Source of the DNA: Acidobacteriota bacterium
GTDB lineage: Bacteria; Acidobacteriota; Blastocatellia; RBC074
Direction of reading: 5' to 3'
Assembly (NCBI GenBank): GCA_016710075.1
Contig: JADJLO010000037.1
Coordinates: 124,001 to 188,000 of the forward strand
Length of the DNA stretch: 64,000 nucleotides
This document shows, in pieces, positions 9,541 to 18,731 of this stretch (its first letter is position 1; every line of letters begins with the position of its first letter). Made by a program: the position numbers and the translations under genes. The notes beneath the pieces were generated by a model. It searched no databases, had not been told where the DNA came from, and was given only the letters and a program-made list of their open reading frames with translations.

Positions 9541-10770
9541 CTATTTCTTTTTTATCGTTTTGCCGGTCTCAACCGTTACGGGCAGCGGCTTTTCGTCGTC
9601 GCGGAGTTTATAAAGCAGGTCTGATTCGACCTCCTGTTTTGCCTTTTTGATATCGATATTGAAGAGTCTGGCGACGTTTTCGCCGAGGATTTTGCGTTTC
9701 ACTTCGGGCGTCAATTGCTGATAGCCGTGCTTCTCGATCAACTGGTCCGGCATGGTGAAAGCCTGGAAAGCCTGAACCTGCCAATGAGGAGGGCCGATGA
9801 CGGGTGTGTCGGTTCCCCACAGAATATGATCAGCGCCAAGCCCGTCGAGCAGCGTCCCCATACATTTGGCGTATCGCTCCGGACTTTGACGCAGCACTCC
9901 TGCCAGCAAGCCCATCTCGGCGTAGATGTTTTTGACTTTGGCTTTTTTCGCCTGTTCCGCCAATTCAGCTTCGAAAGGATAAGCGCTGTGAAAGGCGATG
10001 AAGTTGATGTCGGGCCAGTCCGCCGCGGCCCGGGTCATATCCTCGGGATGGCAGCCCGGTTCGAGGAAAGAACCGGGAAAGCCTTTATGGACGCAGACGT
10101 TTTTGATTCCGTATTTGCGCAGCACCGCATAAAGCGGATAAGTCAGTTTCTCGTCATCCATCCGCCAGCCGCGCGTGTCGGGTCCGGGAGGATAAAGTTT
10201 CAAGCCATTGATTTTCAGCTTCTCGCACTGGTAGATGAGCGAATCCACGGCCGACTGGCCATCCGGCGGATCGACGCAGCCCAGAATACGAACGCGCGAC
10301 GGAGCCATGGATCTGATCAATGCGGCTTCGCGCGGCGGAAACAGGTCTACACCGTCGAAGGCGGCTTTCATGCCGAAGCTGTTGAGAAAGGCGAGATCCG
10401 TTTCGCTATTGAGGAACATGTCTTCGATGAACATGACACGGCCCATATCTGCGACCTTCACCGTTTTACCGACGATGCCTGACCGTGCGCCGGCCAGTGA
10501 TTTGAGGAACGCTTCCGCGCGTTCGTTCATCCGGCGGATACCGCCCGCACGCCACCAGACGTGCGTTTGCAGGTCGATCAGAATCGGCAGACGCAGCACA
10601 GGATCACGGTCGGCGATTTGCTCTACAGTCACTGAATCAACGAAGCGATCGGTAGGAATCGGCGCAGCCTCGGACTTGCGCTGCAAAAAAGTGATGCCGG
10701 CAGCGCCCGCCGTCAACTTGAGCAGATTCCTTCTGGTTATCCCTGACAGATTGCCGTCTTTTTTATTCAT
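9541..10770 (-). CDS. Tat-exported amidohydrolase (amidohydrolase_2 type TIM barrel)
   Basis: 409 residues. The leader 'ITRRNLLKLTAGAAGITFLQ' is a twin-arginine signal, so the enzyme is exported folded. The barrel contains 'PILIDLQTHVWW', corresponding to the first metal-binding strand although the usual H-x-H is reduced to one His. Further on are 'KINGLKLYPPGP', 'VCVHKGFPGS', 'FIAFHSAYPFE' and the late 'HILWGTDTPVIGP', whose Asp is the typical catalytic residue. Members are hydrolases or decarboxylases of aromatic or lactone compounds; the substrate is unknown. Lysines end the protein (KKK). Confidence 0.85.
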   Translation of the reverse strand: MNKKDGNLSGITRRNLLKLTAGAAGITFLQRKSEAAPIPTDRFVDSVTVEQIADRDPVLRLPILIDLQTHVWWRAGGIRRMNERAEAFLKSLAGARSGIVGKTVKVADMGRVMFIEDMFLNSETDLAFLNSFGMKAAFDGVDLFPPREAALIRSMAPSRVRILGCVDPPDGQSAVDSLIYQCEKLKINGLKLYPPGPDTRGWRMDDEKLTYPLYAVLRKYGIKNVCVHKGFPGSFLEPGCHPEDMTRAAADWPDINFIAFHSAYPFEAELAEQAKKAKVKNIYAEMGLLAGVLRQSPERYAKCMGTLLDGLGADHILWGTDTPVIGPPHWQVQAFQAFTMPDQLIEKHGYQQLTPEVKRKILGENVARLFNIDIKKAKQEVESDLLYKLRDDEKPLPVTVETGKTIKKK

Positions 10771-11052
10771 CTTTCATTCATCCTCTGTGGAAAGGGAGTA
10801 CTCGGTCGTGTTGCCGTTTTTGTATATACAATCGCCGCGGGCGCAAAGCGGTCTTTTTTTACTTCAACCGAGCCAACATTACATCAGGTTCAGGCGAATT
10901 GGCCAGACTGCAATTGAGACCGGGTAACTATTCGAGATGTTCGGACACTTTCTTTGCATCTCTTGCAACAGATTCTGACTTTCAAACGTTTTTATCATTT
11001 GTGTTATACTGCACGGCCGAATATCTACTAATACTTTCCAAAGGAATTGACG

Positions 11053-11589
11053 ATGTTCTGTCCCAATTGTGGAGCTCAACAGGGAGACAGCAAGCGATTC
11101 TGCACCGGCTGCGGCACCAACCTGCTGCTTGTGTCCCAGGTTATGACCGGACAGTTGCCGGTTGCTGCTCCTCAAGTTCAATCGGCGCAGCCTCCTCAGA
11201 CAACGCATCCTTCGGTTGAGATCGAGAGACAGCGCCAGATGGCGAAAGGCCTGCGAATGGCCATCTTCGGTGGAGGGCTACTGGCCTACAAACTATTGAG
11301 TATTATCTTTACCTTCGGCCGGGGAACATCTTTTGGCTTCTGGGGAGTGCTTGGCTTCATCCTGCTGGGCATCGGCATTTCAAAGATCGTCAGTTCACGA
11401 CCGCCTGAACAACAGCACAAGGCTCTTCCAAATCAGGCCGCTGGAAGATACCCGCAGCAATCACTGCACGTGCCGCATCCGGTCTTTTCTGCTGCAGAGA
11501 TAGAGGCCCCGAACACAAACGAGCTCAAGCCCCTCAGGCATCCTCACGCGAGTGTCACTGAGGATGAGACGAGGCATTTGCAAAAATAG
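11053..11589 (+). CDS. Zinc-ribbon membrane protein, first of three
   Basis: 178 residues. The start at 11053 follows aagga by 7 bases; an upstream in-frame TTG is less likely. The N-terminus 'MFCPNCGAQQGDSKRFCTGCG' is a zinc ribbon with cysteines at 3, 6, 17 and 20. A basic segment and two closely spaced hydrophobic stretches follow ('MAIFGGGLLAYKLLSIIFTF' and 'FWGVLGFILLGIGISKIV'). The C-terminus is polar and proline-rich. The ribbon probably faces the cytoplasm. The function is unknown. A possible promoter with TATACT lies near 11010-11016. Confidence 0.8.
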   Translation: MFCPNCGAQQGDSKRFCTGCGTNLLLVSQVMTGQLPVAAPQVQSAQPPQTTHPSVEIERQRQMAKGLRMAIFGGGLLAYKLLSIIFTFGRGTSFGFWGVLGFILLGIGISKIVSSRPPEQQHKALPNQAAGRYPQQSLHVPHPVFSAAEIEAPNTNELKPLRHPHASVTEDETRHLQK

Positions 11590-11618
11590 TTAGACGTAGT
11601 CCACTGGAGATTACCGAT

Positions 11619-12221
11619 ATGTATTGTCCACAATGCGGAACTGAAACCAATGATCAGATAAAGTTTTGCAAGCGATGTGGAACCAGCCTGCAGATCGTTC
11701 AAACATTGCTCACCAAGGGCGCTCCATCAATGAACCCATCCTTTGATCCCAGGGAATGGCAAAGAATGGTTCTCGAAGAATACAAGGAAAAGGCGGCAAA
11801 GAAGAATAAGAAGTCGCCCGAGCAAAAGCGCCTTGAGGAGATCAAAAGCGGAGTTATTACCACCGCTATTGGTTTCGGCTCAATGATCTTCTTGTATTTT
11901 CTCTTAGGAGCCGTCGCGATGAACGAGCCGGCCAGCGATGCGCTCATTTTGAGAAACGTGTGGCTTGTCGGCCTGGTGCCATTTCTCATCGGTCTGAGCA
12001 TACTATTCAATGGAATCTTCATCAGCAAAAAGATCGTCGCGCTGAAAAATAATGAAGAAAGAGACTTCTATAACCTGCCTCTTTTTACATCTGACCCGGC
12101 CCCTGTCTCAAAATTATCCGAGGGGACACTTACGCCGGTTTCAGATTACAGCGTAACCGAATCGACCACGACCAAACTGCGAGAACCTGAGCCGATCAAC
12201 AAATCGCGGGACACCAACTGA
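11619..12221 (+). CDS. Zinc-ribbon membrane protein, second of three
   Basis: 200 residues. The N-terminal zinc ribbon 'MYCPQCGTETNDQIKFCKRCG' has exactly the cysteine spacing of its neighbour (3, 6, 17, 20). A charged, lysine-rich helix at about 45-75 is followed by two transmembrane segments ('VITTAIGFGSMIFLYFLLGAVAM' and 'VWLVGLVPFLIGLSILFNGIFI'). The cytosolic C-terminus is Thr/Ser-rich. It follows the first copy by 29 bases and is probably co-transcribed. The function is not known. Confidence 0.8.
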   Translation: MYCPQCGTETNDQIKFCKRCGTSLQIVQTLLTKGAPSMNPSFDPREWQRMVLEEYKEKAAKKNKKSPEQKRLEEIKSGVITTAIGFGSMIFLYFLLGAVAMNEPASDALILRNVWLVGLVPFLIGLSILFNGIFISKKIVALKNNEERDFYNLPLFTSDPAPVSKLSEGTLTPVSDYSVTESTTTKLREPEPINKSRDTN

Positions 12222-12259
12222 TCTCTGAATTTCCGAGACTCATCAGGAGATGATTCGAA

Positions 12260-12811
12260 ATGTTTTGCACCAGATGCGGCACAGCCAATTCAGACGACAT
12301 GATGTTTTGCACCAACTGCTCCGGGCCGCTGATCAAGCCGCCAACGACAACTCGCATCAACGATCAGCCTACGACCAGGCAGGGAGGCCAGAGAAACATG
12401 CCTCCGCGTCCGGCGCAGCCGCAATATGACGAACCAAGGCCAGTTCCGGAACAGAATCCGAATCTCCCTTATCCCGGCTATCGCAGCGCCTATTCCGGAT
12501 CACAGGGATATCAACCGTTGCAGAGCAGCTATGCTCAACAGGTTTCAGATATGCAGGGGAGCGCCTCGCCGCGGGCAATCACTTCGATGGTGCTGAGCGT
12601 GGTGTCGATCGTCACCTGTGGGCCCCTTCTGAGCATACCGGCGTTGATCATAGGAAAGATGGAGATGAATGATATTGTGAAAGGTCTGGCTCCAAAAGCC
12701 GGCCTGACTTTCGCCAAAATCGGCTTCTATCTCGGCATTGCGACTACCGCCTTTTATTGCCTTCTCGGAGTTCTCTGGGGACTGCTTCTGACAATCGGTC
12801 ACATTTCCTGA
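12260..12811 (+). CDS. Zinc-ribbon membrane protein with DUF4190-like region, third of three
   Basis: 183 residues. The zinc ribbon 'MFCTRCGTANSDDMMFCTNC' again has cysteines at 3, 6, 17 and 20. A Pro/Gln/Tyr-rich linker spans about 30-105. The C-terminal part, 'SPRAITSMVLSVVSIVTCGPLLSIPALIIGKMEMNDIVKGLAPKAGLTFAKIGFYLGIATTAFYCLLGV', has two membrane segments and looks like a DUF4190-type domain. An aggag lies 5' of the ATG. The function is unknown; the linker suggests a flexible cytosolic tether. Confidence 0.8.
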   Translation: MFCTRCGTANSDDMMFCTNCSGPLIKPPTTTRINDQPTTRQGGQRNMPPRPAQPQYDEPRPVPEQNPNLPYPGYRSAYSGSQGYQPLQSSYAQQVSDMQGSASPRAITSMVLSVVSIVTCGPLLSIPALIIGKMEMNDIVKGLAPKAGLTFAKIGFYLGIATTAFYCLLGVLWGLLLTIGHIS

Positions 12812-12835
12812 TCAGTATAAAGCCTGGACAGAGTC

Positions 12836-13324
12836 ATGGAATCCATAACGATTGAAACGGGAGATGCCGAAAATCGGCGGATTGATAATTTCAGCGCCGG
12901 CGACAGGGCGATCTATCTCTCAATCTCATTCATTTCTTCAATAATGCTTGTCACTGGAAGACTGCTCACTCCGTCTTCAAGGGGCGTTGGAACCCATCAG
13001 CAGCTTGGGTTTCCGCCGTGCCTCTTCCTTCATTTCACTGGTGTACCATGCCCTAACTGCGGGATGACCACGAGTTTTGCCCATGCAGCAAGGTTGAGCT
13101 TCAAATCCGCTCTCCTGACCCAGCCTTTCGGGCTGACGGTCTTTGCCCTGGCTGTCATGAGCATCCCGCTTTCCGCTTATTTGTCATTCAGGAAGATTTC
13201 GTGGAACCGAATTATTTATGCAACCCTGGCGGATAGATTCATCTACTCGCTCATAGTGTTTTACATTATTTGCTGGATATACAAGATCCTGACGATGAAG
13301 TTTTATTCAGCAGCCTACAATTGA
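12836..13324 (+). CDS. DUF2752-family membrane protein
   Basis: 162 residues with three hydrophobic stretches. The central motif 'CLFLHFTGVPCPNCGMTTSFAHAARLSFKSALLTQPFGL' is the hallmark of the DUF2752 family (C-P-x-C-G-x-T before a short helix). The family function is unknown. It starts 24 bases after the third zinc-ribbon gene, on the same strand, suggesting one four-gene unit. Its C-x2-C could bind a metal, but that is inference. Confidence 0.85.
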   Translation: MESITIETGDAENRRIDNFSAGDRAIYLSISFISSIMLVTGRLLTPSSRGVGTHQQLGFPPCLFLHFTGVPCPNCGMTTSFAHAARLSFKSALLTQPFGLTVFALAVMSIPLSAYLSFRKISWNRIIYATLADRFIYSLIVFYIICWIYKILTMKFYSAAYN

Positions 13325-13381
13325 GAGATTATTGTTTTGGGCTGTCCACCTTAACAAGATACTTTTCCGGAGCCATAGCAT

Positions 13382-15070
13382 ATGAGACCGGTATTTTTAT
13401 TGGTATTTCTGTTTTTATTGATCAACCAGGAAGCAATCATGGCAAAGACACAGGACGACAAATTGAAAACACGAGCCGAGCTGACCAGGTACGAAGAGAC
13501 CAGCCGGTATGAAGACGTGACAGGTTTTATCAACGAGTTGCAGAAGCGGACAGGGAAATTACGTGTAGAGACCTTCGGTAAAACCGTGGAGGGAAGGGAT
13601 CTGCCATTGATGATTTTTTCAGATCCGCCGGTTTCCAACCCGCGCGAAGCGCGCCGGACAGGCAAGCCGGTCATCTTCATTCAGGCCAATATTCATGCCG
13701 GTGAAGTGGAGGGTAAGGAGGCCATGCTCAATCTTTCAAGACGCCTCACCGTCGGTGATCTGAAAACCCTGTTGAAGAACCTGATCATCCTGGTTGCGCC
13801 AATTTACAATGCGGACGGCAATGAACGATTCAGTCTGAACAATCGCTCGGCTCAAAACGGTCCCGTGGGAGGGGTTGGAACCCGCGAGAATGCAAAGGGG
13901 ATGGATCTCAACCGTGATTACATGAAGCTTGAATCACAGGAGGCCAATGCCCTGATAGGCCTCTTCAACAGATGGGATCCTCATCTGACCGTCGATCTTC
14001 ATACCACAAATGGTTCATACCACGGATATCATCTGACCTACGCACCCACCCTTAATCCGAATGCCGATTCGCGATTGGTCGCTTTCGAGCGCAACAGAAT
14101 GCTGCCGGCAATAAGCCGCGCCCTTCTCAGAAAATATAAATTCCGCACTTATTTTTACGGGAACTTCGCCACAAAGGAGCGGATCAACCGCGAGGTTGAC
14201 ACATTCGAGATGCAGCGGGCAGGCAGGGAGGCGCAGCCACCGGACAAGCCTGAGACCAGAATCTGGCGGACCTTCGATCACCGTCCCCGATTCGGGAACA
14301 ATTACTGCGGTCTGCGCAATCGCCTGACGATTCTCTCTGAAGCATACAGCTACCTCGATTTCAAAAGCCGGATCGCCGTGACTGAAGCATTCGTCGAAGA
14401 GATTTTGAATTATTCGTCGATGCATTCGACTGAAATCGCCGCCCTGATCAATCGTGTCGATGCGGACGCCATTCGCGGCAAAGCTTCTCAGCACGGTGTG
14501 TCTTTCGAGATCAAGCCGCTGGCCAAACCTGCGGGAATTCTCGTCGGCGAAGTCGAGAAGGTCAAAAATCCGCGGTCTGGAAAAATGATGACGGCGATGC
14601 TCGAGGATAAATTCAAATCCATGCCAATGCCCGATTATGGTTTGTTTGCCGCTACAAAAACCATTGCCATGCCCGGCGCTTATATTTTCCGTGCCGAATC
14701 AGGCACGAAGACCGTGATTGCCAAGCTTCTGGCGCACGGCATCAACGTCGAGGAACTGACTGAGCCTGCGAACATCGAAGTCGAAAGCTTCCGGATCGAA
14801 GATGTGCGCAAAGCCGCACGAGCCTTTCAGGGTCATGCAGAGGTTAAACTCAAAGGGAAATACCAGCAGGAAAAAATGAGTTTCCCCTCCGGATCGATCC
14901 TGGTTCGCACCACACAGCCGTCCGCGGCGCTTATCTTCTACCTTCTGGAAGCTGAAAGCGATGACGGCTTCGTCAACTGGAACTTCCTCGATGATTACCT
15001 CGAGAAGGGGAAGTCTTTTCCGATATTCAGAATCACAGGCGATCCTAATGTCGCAAGCAGATTGAAATAA
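13382..15070 (+). CDS. Secreted M14-family zinc carboxypeptidase
   Basis: 562 residues with a signal peptide (MRPVFLLVFLFLLINQEAIMA). The M14 catalytic fold follows: 'IFIQANIHAGEVEGKEAML' supplies the H-x-x-E zinc ligands, 'MDLNRDYMKLE' the substrate-binding Asn-Arg, 'VDLHTTNGSYHGYHLTY' the third zinc His, and 'LSEAYSY' the probable catalytic Glu. The C-terminal 180 residues have no family I recognise. Likely a periplasmic or extracellular peptidase. The start has ggag about 9 bases upstream. Confidence 0.9.
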   Translation: MRPVFLLVFLFLLINQEAIMAKTQDDKLKTRAELTRYEETSRYEDVTGFINELQKRTGKLRVETFGKTVEGRDLPLMIFSDPPVSNPREARRTGKPVIFIQANIHAGEVEGKEAMLNLSRRLTVGDLKTLLKNLIILVAPIYNADGNERFSLNNRSAQNGPVGGVGTRENAKGMDLNRDYMKLESQEANALIGLFNRWDPHLTVDLHTTNGSYHGYHLTYAPTLNPNADSRLVAFERNRMLPAISRALLRKYKFRTYFYGNFATKERINREVDTFEMQRAGREAQPPDKPETRIWRTFDHRPRFGNNYCGLRNRLTILSEAYSYLDFKSRIAVTEAFVEEILNYSSMHSTEIAALINRVDADAIRGKASQHGVSFEIKPLAKPAGILVGEVEKVKNPRSGKMMTAMLEDKFKSMPMPDYGLFAATKTIAMPGAYIFRAESGTKTVIAKLLAHGINVEELTEPANIEVESFRIEDVRKAARAFQGHAEVKLKGKYQQEKMSFPSGSILVRTTQPSAALIFYLLEAESDDGFVNWNFLDDYLEKGKSFPIFRITGDPNVASRLK

Positions 15071-15104
15071 ATATCAGATCGAGCAGAGAGTAAGTGGCTG
15101 TTTA

Positions 15105-16466
15105 ATGAAAGATCAATTGTTGATCAGAAATGCAACGATCATCACCCTCGATAAACATAACAGGATAATCAAGGGAAACGTTGCGATAAATAACGGAGTA
15201 ATCACATCGATCGGCAATTCGACTACTGATGCCGTTTTTGACGATGCAACCGTGATCGATGCCACGGGGCTCTTTCTGCTTCCCGGTTTTGTACAAACCC
15301 ACATCCATCTCTGTCAGACCCTTTTTCGCGGAGCCGCCGATGACCTTGCACTGATCGACTGGCTTAAACAGCGTGTCTGGCCGATGGAAGCCGCTCACAC
15401 GGCATCATCGATCTATGCCTCAGCCAGACTCGGGATCGCCGAGCTGATCAGGGGAGGAACCACCTGTGCGCTGACCATGGAGACGGTCAATCACACCGAT
15501 GCCGTCTTCAGAGCCGTCGAAGAGTCCGGATTTCGCGCCACCCTGGGCAAATGCATGATGGACCAGGGAGAAGATGTCCCCGAATCGATGATCGAAAAGA
15601 CTGACGATTCAATCAATGAATCGCTCGAATTGTTTAATAAATGGAATGGTACGGCTGATGGACGCATCCGCTATTGCTTCGCTCCTCGCTTTGCGGTGAG
15701 CTGCACGCGCGAGCTGCTTGAACGCGTCGCAAAATTATCAAAAGAAAATAACATCCTGGTTCACACTCACGCTTCCGAAAACCGCGATGAAATCGAGATG
15801 GTCCTGAGGCAGACAGGGAAGCGCAATATCGCATACCTCAATGATGTCGGCCTCGCTTCAGCCAACGTAGTTCTGGCTCATTGCATTCATCTGGACGATG
15901 ACGAGTTCGAGATACTCCGTCAGAGCGGCACTCATGTGGCTCACTGCCCTTCATCGAATCTCAAACTTGCTTCAGGTGTAGCCAGGATAAAGGAGATGCT
16001 CGATCGCGGAATATCCGTATCTCTCGGCGCCGACGGCGCTCCCTGCAACAACCGGCTCGATATGTTCACCGAGATGCGCACCGCCGCCCTGCTTCAGAAA
16101 ATCAATCACGGCCCTCAGGCGCTCCCGGCACTGACTGCCCTGCGGATGGCCACAATACACGGCGCCAGGGCCCTCGGTCTTGATCATCAGATTGGATCGA
16201 TCGAACCCGGAAAGAGGGCCGATCTTCAGTTGCTCAATCTTGACCAGCCTCATTCAACCCCTTGCCCTGATCCTGTCTCGACCATTGTCTATGCGGCAGA
16301 AGCCGTTAATGTCGTCTCTGTCATCATTGATGGAAAGGTTGTCCTGAAAGAAGGCAGGCTCGTCACTTTGAATGAGACGGAGATTCTCAGGGATGCAGCA
16401 GGGGAATTCGAAATGCTTGATGAAAGGCTGACCAAAACTGGTAAACCACGGAAAAACACCGAATAA
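15105..16466 (+). CDS. Amidohydrolase, 5'-deoxyadenosine/SAH deaminase type
   Basis: 453 residues of the TRZ/ATZ-MtaD-SsnA branch of cytosolic amidohydrolases. The metal site is complete: H66 and H68 in 'QTHIHLCQTLFRG', then 'HTHASEN', 'LAHCIHLDDDE' and the catalytic Asp in 'SLGADGAPCNN'. Such enzymes deaminate 5'-deoxyadenosine, S-adenosylhomocysteine, methylthioadenosine or guanine-like substrates; I favour 5'-deoxyadenosine deaminase but cannot decide. The gene begins 35 bases after the M14 stop. The last codons overlap an inverted repeat. Confidence 0.88.
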   Translation: MKDQLLIRNATIITLDKHNRIIKGNVAINNGVITSIGNSTTDAVFDDATVIDATGLFLLPGFVQTHIHLCQTLFRGAADDLALIDWLKQRVWPMEAAHTASSIYASARLGIAELIRGGTTCALTMETVNHTDAVFRAVEESGFRATLGKCMMDQGEDVPESMIEKTDDSINESLELFNKWNGTADGRIRYCFAPRFAVSCTRELLERVAKLSKENNILVHTHASENRDEIEMVLRQTGKRNIAYLNDVGLASANVVLAHCIHLDDDEFEILRQSGTHVAHCPSSNLKLASGVARIKEMLDRGISVSLGADGAPCNNRLDMFTEMRTAALLQKINHGPQALPALTALRMATIHGARALGLDHQIGSIEPGKRADLQLLNLDQPHSTPCPDPVSTIVYAAEAVNVVSVIIDGKVVLKEGRLVTLNETEILRDAAGEFEMLDERLTKTGKPRKNTE

Positions 16467-16506
16467 AGATTCTCTCGATAATTCGTTTTTCGTGTTTTCC
16501 GTGGTT
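16443..16506. repeat. Inverted repeat at the end of the deaminase gene
   Basis: aaaccacggaaaaacac (16443-16459) is mirrored by gtgttttccgtggttt (16490-16505) with one length difference in the A/T run. The left arm encodes the last residues 'KPRKNTE'. The hairpin could serve as a terminator and lies between converging genes (deaminase and bactofilin). Confidence 0.7.
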
Positions 16507-16554
16507 TGATTCTGAGTCAGTCAGTGTCGGCAGAATAGACTAAAGCCTTCTGCT

Positions 16555-17004
16555 TCAAACAGCGTTGACGGTCTTGACGTCGGCAGGCTGCTGCGCCGGT
16601 TTATCAGATTTCCCGGAACTCTTTCCCTGCGAAGCATCGTTGAGCATATGGCATTTGCCATCAAAAACCGCCCCATGCTCGATAATCAGCGCCGGTGTGA
16701 AGATGTCTCCATAGACGCGCCCGGTCGAATGAATCTTGACGCTGGTCTTTGCCGTGATCGTCCCTTCAACTATCCCGCTGATCTCAACCGTCCCTGCCTG
16801 TACCATCGCCTTGACCCGCCCTTTTTCCATCACCAGCAGGCTGCCATTATCCGAACTAATCGTCCCGGATATCGTGGCGTCCACCCTCATTATCTCTGTG
16901 AACTTAACTTCTCCATTAATGTCCGTGCCATCGCCCAGAAAACTGCGCAGATCGGTCGGTGTGTCGGATCCGCCAAATGTTGATTTGCTGCTGCCAAACT
17001 TCAT
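16555..17004 (-). CDS. Bactofilin (polymer-forming cytoskeletal protein)
   Basis: 149 residues. The central bactofilin beta-helix covers about 25-120, with repeated turns such as 'DATISGTISSDNGSLLVMEKGRVKAMVQAGTVEISGIVEGTITAKTSVKIHSTGRVYGDI'. The ends are short, disordered and Pro/Lys-rich, as usual. Bactofilins form non-polar filaments and in Myxococcus anchor the ParABC machinery. Here the gene lies directly downstream of parB on the same strand, which supports a role in chromosome or origin positioning. The ribosome site aggagga is strong. Confidence 0.92.
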   Translation of the reverse strand: MKFGSSKSTFGGSDTPTDLRSFLGDGTDINGEVKFTEIMRVDATISGTISSDNGSLLVMEKGRVKAMVQAGTVEISGIVEGTITAKTSVKIHSTGRVYGDIFTPALIIEHGAVFDGKCHMLNDASQGKSSGKSDKPAQQPADVKTVNAV

Positions 17005-17119
17005 AGATAACTCCTCCTAGGTCTTATTACTCTTTGAATTTTTTTTTGAAACGGAACCGGGGGCTATTCCTGTTCAGGAATATCGATTGGAAAGATCGGT
17101 CAGTATGCCGGGGGAGGGG

Positions 17120-17977
17120 CTAATTCTCAGACTTCCTCATGATTATCGAGTATATCCGATCCAGCTCGCTCATCGAGCTGAAATCTATCTCTATCTTTCC
17201 TTTGCTCTGACCAAGATGAATCTTAACCTGCGTCCCAAAATGCCGCTTAAGCTTCAACTCAGCGGCCCGGATGTTAGCATCATTCTCTACCGCTGTCGAG
17301 CTTTCTCTAATCTTTGGCTCCTCCGCCAGCTTCTTAACTCGATGCTCTATATCTCGAACCGATAACTTCCCCTCGACAATTTCATTGGCCAGTTTTAATT
17401 GCAGATCTTCAGAGTCAATTGCAAGCAGGGCTCTGGCATGGCCCATGGAGATTGACCCATCTTCGATCATGCGCTGGATCTGAGCCGGTAACTTCAATAA
17501 ACGCAGATAGTTAGCAACTGAAGACCGATCCTTGCCGACCCTTTTCGCGACCTCATCCTGGGTCAGGCCAAGGTCGCGTATCAGTTTTTGAAAAGCCAGA
17601 GCCTCTTCAATGGGATTAAGTTCCTGCCGTTGAATATTTTCGATCAGGGCAAGTTCGAGCAGTCTGGCATCGGGGATCTCTCGAACTATGGCCGAGACCT
17701 TGTGAAGACCGGCCCGCTGAGCGGCTCGCCAGCGACGCTCACCCGCCACGATCTGATACCGGGCGCCCTGTATCCTCCTGAGAAGAATGGGCTGCACCAG
17801 TCCATTTGTTCTGATGGATTGAGCCAGCTCTTCCAGCCTGGTCTCGTCGAATCTCGACCGGGGCTGATCCGGGTTTGGATCAATCAGATCTATATCTATA
17901 TCCAGAAGCTCGTCACCCTGCGCCAACGTGTCTGAAAGCAGGGCGCTGAGGCCTCTACCGAGTGCCTTTCTTGTCAT
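17120..17977 (-). CDS. parB: Chromosome-partitioning protein ParB
   Basis: 285 residues. The N-terminal ParA-activating basic segment 'RKALGRGLSALL' is followed by the CTP-binding ParB/Srx domain with 'GERRWRAAQRAGL' and 'ALIENIQRQELNPIEEA'. The helix-turn-helix region is 'LTQDEVAKRVGKDRSSVANYLRLLKLP' and the C-terminal dimerisation domain 'KLKRHFGTQVKIHLGQSKGKIEIDFSS'. It overlaps parA by 23 bases, so translation is probably coupled. ParB loads at parS (two candidates at 18888-18941) and spreads as a CTP-dependent clamp. Confidence 0.96.
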   Translation of the reverse strand: MTRKALGRGLSALLSDTLAQGDELLDIDIDLIDPNPDQPRSRFDETRLEELAQSIRTNGLVQPILLRRIQGARYQIVAGERRWRAAQRAGLHKVSAIVREIPDARLLELALIENIQRQELNPIEEALAFQKLIRDLGLTQDEVAKRVGKDRSSVANYLRLLKLPAQIQRMIEDGSISMGHARALLAIDSEDLQLKLANEIVEGKLSVRDIEHRVKKLAEEPKIRESSTAVENDANIRAAELKLKRHFGTQVKIHLGQSKGKIEIDFSSMSELDRIYSIIMRKSEN

Positions 17978-18731
17978 TTTCCATTACCTCTTTCGCAAGG
18001 TTCATATAACTCTCCGCGCCACGGGACTTGATATCGTAAAGAATGATCGGTTTGCCGTGGCTTGGGGCTTCCGCCAGCTTGATATTCCGCGGGATAACCG
18101 TTTCGAAGACCTGGGCTCCGAGAAAATCTCTCAGATCCGCCATCACCTGATTTGAAAGATTGGTGCGCTCGTCATACATTGTGAGAAGGAACCCTTCAAC
18201 CGAGAGACCAGGATTGAGGCCCCTGCGGATTCTGACGAGGGTATCCCACAGATCGGTCACCCCTTCAAGCGCGAAATATTCACATTGAATCGGGACGATC
18301 ACCGAATCAGAGGCCGAGAGTGCGTTGAGGGTGAGCAGGCCAAGACTGGGAGGACAATCGATCAGAATGTATTCGTATTTATCCTTCAAGGGCAGAAGGA
18401 TGTTTTTCAGAAAAAACTCTCTCTGTTCCGCTTCGATCAATTCGACTTCGGCTCCGGTGAGATTTCTGTCGGCGGGCGCCACCTTGAGGAACTCCAGTTC
18501 CGTATTGATCAGAATGTTATTGATCGGCTCATTCATGATCATGGCGTGATAGATGCTTCGCCGGAACGATCCCTTTTTGATGCCGACGCCGCTGGTCGCA
18601 TTCGCCTGCGGATACATGTCTACGAGCAGGGTAGGCACTTCGGAGACCGCCAGTGAGGCAGCCAGATTGATGGCAGTGGTCGTCTTGCCGACACCGCCTT
18701 TTTGATTTGAAATGGCTATGATCTTTCCCAT
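17955..18731 (-). CDS. parA: Chromosome-partitioning ATPase ParA (Soj)
   Basis: 258 residues. The deviant Walker A is 'KGGVGKTTTAINLAASLA' (residues 11-18), Walker A' lies in 'PTLLVDMYPQANAT' and Walker B in 'YILIDCPPSLGLLTLNAL'. The length is that of short chromosomal ParA/Soj without an N-terminal HTH. One oddity: the usual DxDPQ is 'DMYPQ', with Tyr in place of the second Asp. The upstream 198 bases to rsmG hold the parS sites and presumably a promoter. Confidence 0.95.
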   Translation of the reverse strand: MGKIIAISNQKGGVGKTTTAINLAASLAVSEVPTLLVDMYPQANATSGVGIKKGSFRRSIYHAMIMNEPINNILINTELEFLKVAPADRNLTGAEVELIEAEQREFFLKNILLPLKDKYEYILIDCPPSLGLLTLNALSASDSVIVPIQCEYFALEGVTDLWDTLVRIRRGLNPGLSVEGFLLTMYDERTNLSNQVMADLRDFLGAQVFETVIPRNIKLAEAPSHGKPIILYDIKSRGAESYMNLAKEVMENDKKGTR

